From assembly GCA_905221605.1 (NCBI GenBank), contig CAJNDS010002230.1:205001-237500 (forward strand): 32,500 nucleotides of DNA. Direction: 5' to 3'. Each line of letters opens with the position of its first letter. The first letter of the stretch is position 1. The position numbers and the translations under genes were made by a program. Positions 8,043 through 16,190 of this stretch are shown here, piece after piece. This DNA comes from Symbiodinium natans (taxonomy: Eukaryota; Sar; Dinophyceae; Suessiales; Symbiodiniaceae). Under the pieces are notes generated by a model, which was given only the letters and a program-made list of their open reading frames with translations, made no database searches and was not told the DNA's origin.

Positions 8043-10320
8043 GACTAGAAGTGTAAGCGCAGAGCTTGCAACCTTGTTTGATTCCTGAAGAAGTGGGAAC
8101 TTGAATCTCTAGTCCACTTGTGCCCATGTTGTAGGAGGTCTCACTATGGAGTTGAACTACCAGTTCTTTCGTAACAGGGTCTATTCCCAGGCGATCCAAG
8201 GCTGCTAGCAGCTCATGTCTATTAACAGAATCAAAAGCCTTGCTCAGATCAACCGAAATAGTGAGTGCACCTGACAGCTGAGCCTGCCTGGCTCCGCGTT
8301 GGGACTTGTGCAGGTCCCTGCGATGCTCTTGACGGAGCTGCTGCGCGAAATCGAGGTGCTGACATGCTTTCGCGATAGCGTCCCGCACCCCCCTCTGCCG
8401 TATATACGCAAACTGAGGTTGAAGCTGTGAGCTCACCTGCAGTGCTGGCGCAATGCGAATTTTCACTGCGCCTGCTAGCACTTTTCCTGGCACGCTGATG
8501 ACTCCTATGGGCCTCAGGTTTGGCATGGCGGTGGCTGGCTTGCCCTGCTTGGGGATCCATGCAATTCTAGGATCCTTTAGATAAGGGGAAATTTCTGATT
8601 GAGACACCTCAGAGTTGATTAGACCTGCTATGTGTTCGTGGGCTTCAGGACCTAGACTCTTCCAGGCTGATACTGGAGCTGAGGTGCTGGGGACTGCTTT
8701 CCCCACTGGCACTGTCTTGATTTGTGAGGATACCTGCAAGGCGGTGATCGCTGCTCTGGGCACAGCATCTACTGATTGCAAAGGAGGACTTTTGGAGAAG
8801 ATTTGACTCGAGTATTCGCGCATAGTTTTTAGTGAGGCCTCCGTATCAAGCGGCTCACCTGCTTGATCCCTTAGGTTGACTCTCTGCACTGGGCGCCACG
8901 GAGCGAGTTTCCTGAGAGTATGAGCCAGTTTGTGGGATTGTTGCCTTTTATCTTCCTGGGCTTGTAGAAGCAACTGCTCTTGCTTCTCTAGCTTTCTTTG
9001 TTTTTGCTGTTTTTTGAAAGTCCGCGCCTCCTCCTTGATGTCCTCCACAAGCTTCTGGCATTCTGGATTATGCTCGGTTCCAGCCCTCTTGTGCGCCTGG
9101 ATTCGCCGCACTTTCTTCCAATATTCCGGACCTGCTGCTGGCTGAGACTTGCGTGGTGGAGGGTAGTGCTCAGCTGATACACGAACCATCACTTCATCCA
9201 GTTCTTGCCAAGACGGTCTCACTTGCATTGTCCTCACCACTGCTTCCGTCAGACGATGTGAGAATGCCTGCCAGTTGTCATCTTTCCGCCGAAAGCTCGC
9301 ATCCAGGGCTGTGGCATCAAACGGCCGTGGCTTGCTGGGTGTAGGACTGTAAGGAGGAATGAACAGAGTAGCTCGCACTGGAAAGTGTTTTGATCCATCT
9401 CTGTAGGCAGCCACAGGAAAGTTCTTATCCGAGTAGGCCTCCTTGGATCTCCTCCGAGCATCGTGCAGTCTGACCAGCAAAAAATCGATCTGAGAGGAAT
9501 ATGTGCCATCACTGTTAACATACGTACTGCGATGGCCAGAAGCCCAAGTGTTCAGCGCAGTTAGTCCACAGGATTTGCAGAGCGAGGGCAGTGTCTTCAC
9601 ATCTGCATTTGCAAACCGTACTCGATGAGGCACACTGGGTCCGATATGAGGACGTTCAGTCACCGCATGCGAATTGAAATCCCCAGCCACAAGCAAAAAA
9701 TCACGTTGTGGGACTCGCTGAATGCGATTTTCGAGCTGTGTCATCACGTCCTTTCTCCTGCCTCTGTTTTCCGTCTTCGAGAGCTTTGAATCCCAGACGT
9801 GCTGGTACAGATTCAGGAGATGTATTCTGGATCTCTGCCACGGGATCATGACGTGCTGCAAATGCCCTGGAACAATGGAAGTGCTGCGAATTTCTGAAAG
9901 AGGAGCCAGTGAGCTATGCACCAAGACAACCAGGCCAGCCTTGTGTCTGCTTGTTGAACCACAGGTTAGGACTGACCACGGGCCTGAGCTGTAGACCTGG
10001 TCCTGCTGCCAGTGCGATTCCTGCAGGAAGACGATTTTGATGTTCTTGTACTCTGTTGTTGCCAAAAGGGCCAGAATCTCGTTCCAAACTCGGCTTGTAA
10101 TTGAGCCTGCGTTCCAAGTAAGGACTTCCATGTCAAATTTGTGATGGATCTGTCTGTTCGGTTGAAAAGAACGCTTCTCCGCTTTCGCAGGAGACGCGAA
10201 TTGACCTTCATGAGCTCCTAGAGCCTGAGCTGTCAGAAGACGGCCTTTGTAAAGTGCTGCTCCCTTCGCCAGGGCAACTTTACAAGCTCTTTGGTAGCTT
10301 CGCTTGCCGGTTTTGTTCAT
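7996..10320 (-). CDS. LINE-type AP endonuclease and N-terminal half of reverse transcriptase
   Basis: The open frame runs from 10902 down to TAG at 7996-7998. I place the start at ATG 10320 (MNKTGKRSYQ) because everything upstream of 10487 is a microsatellite; ATGs at 10398 and 10131 are alternatives. From 10131 to about 9350 it encodes an endonuclease/exonuclease/phosphatase domain: TWNAGS, FLQESHW (catalytic Glu), VAGDFNSHA (Asp/Asn), SQIDFLLV, and KHFPVRATL where KH ends the SDH-type box. RT begins near 8580 with IAWIPKQGK and NLRPIGV. Motif A is VDLSKAFDSVN (8222-8260) and motif B SSGIKQGCKL (around 8065-8095). A Lys/Gln-rich helical linker separates nuclease and RT. Just after motif B the frame goes off: the YADD-type motif is found in the next frame (5676-8042), offset by one base. 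This is the first part of a Jockey/Tad-like non-LTR retrotransposon ORF2, either frameshifted by mutation or joined by translational frameshifting. Confidence 0.85.
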   Translation of the reverse strand: MNKTGKRSYQRACKVALAKGAALYKGRLLTAQALGAHEGQFASPAKAEKRSFQPNRQIHHKFDMEVLTWNAGSITSRVWNEILALLATTEYKNIKIVFLQESHWQQDQVYSSGPWSVLTCGSTSRHKAGLVVLVHSSLAPLSEIRSTSIVPGHLQHVMIPWQRSRIHLLNLYQHVWDSKLSKTENRGRRKDVMTQLENRIQRVPQRDFLLVAGDFNSHAVTERPHIGPSVPHRVRFANADVKTLPSLCKSCGLTALNTWASGHRSTYVNSDGTYSSQIDFLLVRLHDARRRSKEAYSDKNFPVAAYRDGSKHFPVRATLFIPPYSPTPSKPRPFDATALDASFRRKDDNWQAFSHRLTEAVVRTMQVRPSWQELDEVMVRVSAEHYPPPRKSQPAAGPEYWKKVRRIQAHKRAGTEHNPECQKLVEDIKEEARTFKKQQKQRKLEKQEQLLLQAQEDKRQQSHKLAHTLRKLAPWRPVQRVNLRDQAGEPLDTEASLKTMREYSSQIFSKSPPLQSVDAVPRAAITALQVSSQIKTVPVGKAVPSTSAPVSAWKSLGPEAHEHIAGLINSEVSQSEISPYLKDPRIAWIPKQGKPATAMPNLRPIGVISVPGKVLAGAVKIRIAPALQVSSQLQPQFAYIRQRGVRDAIAKACQHLDFAQQLRQEHRRDLHKSQRGARQAQLSGALTISVDLSKAFDSVNRHELLAALDRLGIDPVTKELVVQLHSETSYNMGTSGLEIQVPTSSGIKQGCKLCAYTSSHEQNGAEMGPRQQAS
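8055..8068 (-). other. Frame change inside the LINE reverse transcriptase
   Basis: Motif B ends in one frame (GIKQGCKL, codons at about 8062-8085) and the continuation to FADD is in the frame starting one base further downstream. The join that best preserves RT-like sequence falls next to position 8061, implying one extra base in this copy or a +1 ribosomal shift. No classical slippery heptamer is obvious. Confidence 0.75.
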
Positions 10321-10486
10321 GGTTAGCTGACTTCGCTGCGCATGCTGCTCAGCTTCATCGGGGGGCGCTACTTCCCGAAACCCTCGATTCTGATCCATGG
10401 CTGGACCCTGGGACTTGGGACCCAGGCACCCAAGAAAGCTCGCTACGGCTACGAGAAATAAAATCCTCATCTTGGGCCAGAATCTT

Positions 10487-10745
<259 letters not shown>

Positions 10746-11218
10746 ATGACCAACCACAATAGCCAATCATGTGGCTCAGACAAAGGAACAGACAGCCTGA
10801 CACTTCTACTCTGTTCCCCTGGCCCGATTCATAATGAAACGTGGTTTGATTCAACCCACACCTCTTCTGCGCTTCGTTCCAAGCAAGTACATTCAGGAGC
10901 ATCCTTGTCTGGAATTTGTATCAGACCACCCCTGTAGACTCATCAGCAGTTACTGTTTTCAAGAGAACAGCATTTATCCCATTCTGATTTTGGCGAGTCC
11001 CACATGGAAGCCGTCTTTGTACGTGACCAGTGTTACACCCAGCTTTCACATGACCATGGCCCCTCCGGGGCAAAGAGTCGCACGAACAGACTGCGGCCCC
11101 AACGTTCTTGGTTCCCTTGCGCCGCCACAAAGAGCAGTGGGCGAGGTTTTTTGAAATGGGCGCCTCTTTACTGCGTCAGTAGGCCGGTCTTGTGGGCTGA
11201 GTCGGAAGTGAAACAGAG
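10746..11218. other. Non-coding stretch, no feature recognised
   Basis: Short overlapping frames on both strands without motifs. It lies upstream of the LINE frames and might contain the element's 5' region, but no boundary or target-site duplication could be found. Confidence 0.5.
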
Positions 11219-11340
11219 CGTTCACAAGTCTTTTATTACGACAGCCAGCTAAACTAAAGCAAGCCCACAGCGAGACTGCTCTTTTGACTGGTGGTGCAAC
11301 GGCTGAAGCAGTGTAGGCAGAAAGCTGAAGCAGCAAAGCT
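11219..11340. repeat. 122-base direct repeat, copy 1
   Basis: Identical by eye to 11563-11684 across all 122 bases; begins CGTTCACAAG and ends CAGCAAAGCT. The two copies are separated by 222 bases that include a dispersed 130-base repeat. Confidence 0.93.
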
Positions 11341-11431
11341 GTTGCTGGAGCCCCTGTAAAGGAATCCAACTATGCAAAGCTTCACAGCAAGAATCACCAC
11401 ATTGGGTGATCCAGGGAGTGGAGGGCGGGCA

Positions 11432-11561
11432 AATTTCTTTAAGCAAGCATGAAGCTGATGCTGACTGGTTGCTAAGCTGGCTGTCGTGCTTGATCCCCAA
11501 AGCAGCGGGATCAGCAAGCTGCGAATAAACGCATGTAAACAACATTGAGTAAACACAAGTA
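11432..11561. repeat. 130-base dispersed repeat, copy 1
   Basis: About 95 % identical to 29544-29673, with the differences being a few substitutions and one-base indels. It contains a hairpin TGATCCC-caaagcagc-GGGATCA. The minus strand reads the peptide LADPAALGIKHDSQLSNQS in both copies. No flanking target duplication seen. Confidence 0.9.
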
Positions 11562-11562
11562 T

Positions 11563-11684
11563 CGTTCACAAGTCTTTTATTACGACAGCCAGCTAAACTA
11601 AAGCAAGCCCACAGCGAGACTGCTCTTTTGACTGGTGGTGCAACGGCTGAAGCAGTGTAGGCAGAAAGCTGAAGCAGCAAAGCT
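11563..11684. repeat. 122-base direct repeat, copy 2
   Basis: Second, identical copy of 11219-11340. Just beyond it TATCCTG and CAGGATA (11684-11714) form a 7-base inverted repeat with a 17-base loop. Confidence 0.93.
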
Positions 11685-11769
11685 ATCCTGTTTGCGAAGA
11701 TGTGTAGCAGGATACGCTTAGCCTAGCTGCCAAAAGCTCAGGGAAGCCGTTAAAAGGCTGTCACTCTCA

Positions 11770-12674
11770 GCATGTCCCCGTAAAGTCTGGGGAGGCTGAA
11801 ACATATTCTCATGTCTCGTTACAAACGAGGATTCGACCTTTGGCATGTCCCCGCAAAGCATGGCGAGGCCGTAAACAGTCGATGTACTTGGCATGTCCCT
11901 GTAAAGTCTGGGGAGGCCGTAAAAGTGAAAGCGCATGGGCAGGATCAATATTGGTCAATCTTGGCAAATGCCCGCAAAGTCGGGGAAGCTGAAAAGGCAA
12001 TTCGTTCGACTGCGGCATGTCCCCGCAAAGCATGGGGAGGCTGCAAAAGTGGAATACACTTGGCATGTCCCCGCAAAGCCTGGGGAGGCCGTAACAACAA
12101 ATCCATCCAAATCCGGCACGTCCCAGAAAAAGCATGGGTAAGCTGAAGAAGATCCCTGCTCTTGGCATGTCCCCGCACACCTGTGGAAAGTAAAGCAGCT
12201 CATCCGACTTTGGCCTGTTCCCGAAAAGCATGGGGAGGCCGCATGAAACATTGCAGGCCAATAACGTCCCCGCAAGCCTCGGCAGGTTTCGAAGGAAGGC
12301 CCGGGGGCCCGTCCCCACAACGTATGGGGCGACCGAAAAAAGATTCTTCAAACATCATTGCAAATGAAGATTCGGCATGTCCCCGCAAAGCACGGGGAGG
12401 CCGTAACAATTGTCACAAATGGGCGTGTCCCCGTAAAGTCTGAGGAGGCCGTAGAAGCCATTCCATATGACTTTGGCATGTCCCCGAAAAATTCGTGGGA
12501 GGCTGTAAGAACATGGGGGGCACTGTTGGCTTGTCCCTGCAAGTCTGGCAATGGGGCAAAAGCAATTCATTCGACTGTGGCATGCCCTCCAAAGCATGGG
12601 AAGGCCGTCAAGAGTCGGCTGAAGAAAAACTGTCGCTCTTGGTATGTTCCCGCAAAGCCTGGGGGGGCTTCCAG
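11770..12674. repeat. Array of about 17 degenerate hairpin repeats, period near 50 bases
   Basis: Units of about 33 bases start at 11770, 11842, 11890, 11963, 12014, 12062, 12115, 12164, 12212, 12264, 12308, 12374, 12422, 12475, 12528, 12579 and 12641. The core resembles GGCATG then TCCCCGCAAAGCATGGGGA then GGCCGTAAA. CCCC and GGGG can pair around a loop of about 9 bases, with outer GGC/GCC pairing. Units are separated by 13-40 bases that are mostly unlike each other, although several keep ATTCGACTTT just before the core. Spacings of 48, 51 and 72 preserve reading frame but many others (44, 49, 52, 53, 62) do not, so the long open frames on both strands here (repeating LCGDMP or HVPAK) are unlikely to be genes. 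I read it as an old hairpin-forming minisatellite. Confidence 0.9.
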
Positions 12675-12741
12675 TGGTGAAAGGAAGTCGGCAAGTCGGA
12701 CATACCAAAGCAGAAATGCGCCAGTCTTCTGAATAAAAGAT

Positions 12742-13065
12742 CTAGAGCTTCTTTCTTTCCAACTCCTCGCACAAGGAACGTGCCTCCTCGGGAGAAAGCA
12801 TTTTACACGCATTACAAACCCAGTCATTCCTTGTTTTTGACCATCTGGCCAAGCCTGCCAAAGCATGGCAGGTCGCCCGATAAACATCCGTCTTCTGCTC
12901 CGTAATATACTTGTCTTGGATGTAACTGCGAAAAATGTCCTCCAACTGTGTTCTTTCCACTAAGGCTAGCCTGATCGTAGTTTGCGCTGCTGCCTGCCGA
13001 GGAGAACGTGAGCGCGAGCGATGGGATTGTCTCGACGAAGATGACGCCGTGACTCGTAGCTGCAA
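12742..13065 (-). CDS. Hypothetical 107-aa frame with RS-like N-terminus and Cys/His residues
   Basis: ATG at 13065. Residues 8-26 are Ser/Arg-rich (SSSRQSHRSRSRSPRQ), resembling an RS segment. Residues 35-105 are helical with TCHALAGLARW and WVCNACKML, giving C-H and CxxC groups that could bind zinc. The C-terminus (SPEEARSLCEELERKKL) is charged. No family is recognised. It could be the terminal exon of a split gene, a retroelement fragment, or chance. A hairpin like those of the neighbouring array, CCTGCC-aaagcat-GGCAGG (12854-12872), lies within it. Confidence 0.4.
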   Translation of the reverse strand: MQLRVTASSSSRQSHRSRSRSPRQAAAQTTIRLALVERTQLEDIFRSYIQDKYITEQKTDVYRATCHALAGLARWSKTRNDWVCNACKMLSPEEARSLCEELERKKL

Positions 13066-14079
13066 AGCAAGGGGCTGGCCCCTGCTACACCTGAAAATGC
13101 TGGGGGCGCAGACAGGGAAAACCCCAGCGGAAGGGAGATGTCACAAAGGTAAAGGTCAACCCCTGTCTAGAGAAAAAGCAGAAGTCTGTAAAACTCCAGC
13201 ATGTCTGTTAATGCTACCTTTCACAGCAAACCGCTGCGGGCCCAGCAAGTGGGAAAAATGCAGGGGGCCCCCGAGACCTGCTCGTAAAGCACGCAGCATT
13301 CACCATACTGCAGCTCCCAAACGTTCGACACGTGCCACCGATGGATAAAAACTTTCACAGCCCAAACCAGCAGTGATAAGTACCAGCCGATGGAAGCTTG
13401 AATGTAACTCGTGAAGGCAGCCAAGCAAACGCTGTTACTGAACGTAACTGTAAAAGCTCATCGTGGCGAGCGCAAGCGAAAAGGCCCCCAGTAAGCAAAA
13501 CGCATGCAGACACAATGTGTCCTCTGAAAAGCAGCAATGAAATTGACATGAGCATGCGCAGGCCAAGCAACTCACTCCGGAGCTGTAAACTCATTCACGA
13601 AGCTGCATAGCAACGCTTGAAAGTGTGCCAAATCTGTAAGAAAGTCAGTCCTGCTACAAGCCGACATTAGCCAACCCAGCAAAGAACAATCCTCAGCTGA
13701 GCCTGCGACAGCAGTAAAGCGAACGTCCGTCACGCAACGGCAAATTTCAAAGCTTGGCAACAAGCCGGACGCCCAAGTAACACCCCGAAAGTTACAAAAA
13801 CAAATCCATCTGGCCCCGAAACGCCAGGAGCGAATCTTTCATGGCGCTGCCTGAAAAGCATTCAAGACAAGGCGGGGCAGGTGGCTGACAACCCCATGTA
13901 AGTCACTGTGTCCTTTAAGAAACCAGCGACTTGAAGATATTACAAACAAAATGGGTTCCCGTGCAAATTTGCCCGAAGGCTCAAGCAGCGAAACGGATCC
14001 TTAAGATCTGGCAAAAGAAGTGAAACTCGCTAGAACCCTTGAGCCCAGCCTAGAACCTCACGCACTAGTCCCGAAGCTG
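13066..14079. other. Non-coding stretch, no feature recognised
   Basis: About 1 kb with frequent stops in all frames. On the plus strand it is rich in AAAGC and GTAAA words. No repeat, RNA gene or motif could be supported. Confidence 0.55.
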
Positions 14080-14964
14080 TCACTCGGTAACCGAATCATC
14101 GGGATGTAGCCGAGAATGCAAATCTGCAAGACGATGAAGCCAGTGCCAATTAGCTTGGCTCCCAATTTGCCAGTGAAAGAAGGCCATACAAATGCACTGC
14201 CGAAAAAGGCGAGTCACCGAACTCACCGATCTGCCGAGGTAGACGAAATGCTGTAAAATCAACTGCCCATTTGCCGAAGACCGTAGGTGAACAATCCAAG
14301 CCTCAACAAAGAGCCCGGCCGATTTGGAATTGTTGTACATTCCCACAAAAGCATCGCAAAACTGCGTGGCACAGAATGCCAGACACCAGTTCCCAATCCG
14401 CAACTCAGGAGCAGCGTGAAACGAATCATGGTCCTGTTTGAAGTAACCCGCTTTGAAATGAGCAACGAGGCTCCTGTCTGCACCATGGGCCACCAGCCAC
14501 TGTACCTCCTGGGTGATGGTATCCAACGAAGCAGCTGCCTGGCTCGCTATGAGAGGCAAAACAATGCGATCCATGGGTGTTAAAGAAGCCATGTCCAGTC
14601 CAAAAAGCATTCCTTCCAGCGGCAAAGATCGGCAGAAGCCGAGTTGTTGCGGAAAAGCAACAACATTTCTGTCACCTACCATCGTCGTACCCATCGGGGT
14701 AGGTTCTGTGGCAAGAGTAGGACCAGGCGGTGCAGCCACGGTTGTAGAGCTCCCCAGCGTGGGTTCGTGGCACCTCAATCGAAACGAAGCCGCAGTTGCT
14801 TCGGTAATTGCCAAACGCACACTTTGTGGCAGACTCGCTGCTGCACGGGTAAAATCCTCTGTGCCATTTGCTGCCACATCCCCAATGAACTCGAGAACAG
14901 AGAGAAAAGGAAAAGCAGCCAGAATGGCCTTGATCTGCTCCGCGTCGAGTCTCTCCATGGCCAC
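14080..14964 (-). CDS. Hypothetical 294-aa protein
   Basis: ATG at 14964 (MAMERLDAEQ, with ATG also two codons later). The protein has a helical N-terminus (1-60), a Pro/Thr/Ser-rich linker (residues about 68-100), then a predominantly hydrophobic helical body with many Cys, His and Trp residues (for example CLAFCATQFCDAF and HWQIGSQANWHWLHRL). No transmembrane segment is long enough to be certain, and no catalytic motif is recognised. Its length, single open frame and even composition favour a real or recently real gene. It lies 452 bases to the left of the copia element on the same strand. It might be an unknown dinoflagellate protein or another retroelement ORF. Confidence 0.5.
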   Translation of the reverse strand: MAMERLDAEQIKAILAAFPFLSVLEFIGDVAANGTEDFTRAAASLPQSVRLAITEATAASFRLRCHEPTLGSSTTVAAPPGPTLATEPTPMGTTMVGDRNVVAFPQQLGFCRSLPLEGMLFGLDMASLTPMDRIVLPLIASQAAASLDTITQEVQWLVAHGADRSLVAHFKAGYFKQDHDSFHAAPELRIGNWCLAFCATQFCDAFVGMYNNSKSAGLFVEAWIVHLRSSANGQLILQHFVYLGRSVSSVTRLFRQCICMAFFHWQIGSQANWHWLHRLADLHSRLHPDDSVTE

Positions 14965-15410
14965 AAAAGCAAAATAGGTAGTTAGCTAAGGAGCCCCAAT
15001 TGGCCTTAATGAAGTATACGTGCACATTGAGCAAACAGCTCCAGCTCTCGCAAACATGACAGATGAAAGCGCATGAGAAGACATCGCAAAGGCTTTACCA
15101 CTCAGGAGCAAAACAACTCCCAAGATCCAAAGCGCGATGCAAAGCCAAAAAATTCTATAGGATGCGGAAGAAAACTTGCAATGCCAAGCAACTAGATCGC
15201 TCTAAAGCCGCATTCGAACGCAAACCGAGGAGGAACAATCCTAAGCAAATGCTACCAGCTGCAGACCACAATGCAATTGGCCTGAAGAGATGTCAGTAGT
15301 GTACTCCTTGATGCCGAGCAAACCACTTGGTTCTGTCAACGTATTAAAGCCGATACCCAAGAAAGCAGTGCCACACGCTGCGTGTGTGCTATCTCAGGGA
15401 AAACTTTACC
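14965..15410. other. Non-coding left flank of the LTR element
   Basis: No gene or repeat recognised. It ends at the target-site duplication of the LTR retrotransposon. Confidence 0.55.
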
Positions 15411-15415
15411 CACAA
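15411..15415. repeat. Target-site duplication CACAA, left copy
   Basis: CACAA directly before the TGTTG end of the left LTR, repeated at 25700-25704 directly after the other LTR. Five bases is the usual size for copia-type integrases. Confidence 0.93.
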
Positions 15416-15619
15416 TGTTGAAAATCATGGCTTCTACAGCCATCTTCCCACTCTACAAACAAAACACTCACGGTCTACACTTTTCCTGCTTTCGCACTGG
15501 GGGCGGTGCTTAAGCCTGTTCGGACAAAACATGCATGCTTTCATGCTGTTCTCTGCATTCCTGCTTCACAGGGTAATGGTCCTACTTGGGATACTCATGC
15601 ACTATGTGACAATCGAACA
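15416..15619 (-). repeat. 3' LTR
   Basis: Matches 25496-25699 except at 15508 (T versus C). Contains a 6-base-arm hairpin ATGGCT-tctac-AGCCAT at 15427-15443. No TATA box is apparent. Confidence 0.96.
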
Positions 15620-15629
15620 CCCCGCCTCA
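15620..15629 (-). promoter_or_regulatory. Polypurine tract
   Basis: Directly upstream of the 3' LTR the minus strand reads TGAGGCGGGG, a G-rich near-purine run in the position where plus-strand DNA synthesis of LTR elements is primed. Confidence 0.65.
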
Positions 15630-16190
15630 GAAAGTTCTTGCGGGTTTCGTGTTCTGCAAACTCGTAAAGTCGAAAGGGCTTTCTGTAGAGTACTTGAAAC
15701 TGCCAGGGACTTTCGTCTCCATTGTTCTTGGTCTTTTACCTGGCTGTACTTCTGCCCTTGGTTCTTGGATCGAAAAACTGTACATGATCCTTTCTCGAAA
15801 CTTTTGTACAACTACATGTTCTTCTCTACTTCTAGTTAGGCTCACTAGGCTGAGCTCTTTGCCTCCAGGCCCGTAGGAGGGATTCTCTCGCTCCTTACTT
15901 AGCCTACTGGAGCTTTTCTTGTTTCGGGCATCTTGTTTCTTTTCTTGGCTCTTCGGCTTCTTGGCTCTTCTGCCGCCTTGTAACCTTTCCTATGCCTTCT
16001 TATCCTGTGTGAAACTTCTTGAAACAATTACTGGACTTCTCTAGACATATTGGGTTTCTAGATTGACCAGTTCTTGAATCTTCTTGCGAATTCTTTCTGT
16101 GCAGAATCTTCAAGTCTTACGTGGTTCTCTTGCTATGTACAAAATGTACAATGCTCTCACTGCTTGACCTTCACGACGCTTCTTTCCTTC
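15630..16190 (-). other. Long 3' untranslated region of the copia element
   Basis: About 560 bases between the last stop (TAA at 16191-16193) and the polypurine tract. The plus strand is rich in TTCTT, continuing the purine bias of the coding strand. No motif recognised. Confidence 0.6.

Noticed and set aside
11219-11684. Miniature LTR (TRIM) element
   Set aside because: The 122-base repeats lack clear TG...CA ends, no target duplication flanks them, and the internal 130-base piece is dispersed independently.
11809-12351. Repeat-protein gene (LCGDMP-type or HVPAK-type frames) in the array
   Set aside because: Frames are open on both strands from the same repeats, and many unit spacings are not multiples of three, so the peptide period breaks down.
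11770-12674. True CRISPR array
   Set aside because: Repeats are too degenerate, spacers vary from 13 to 40 bases and some share sequence, there are no cas genes, and the setting is eukaryotic.
15384-15839. 151-codon plus-strand frame across the left LTR
   Set aside because: It spans the target duplication, LTR and 3' region of an element transcribed from the other strand, with no motif.
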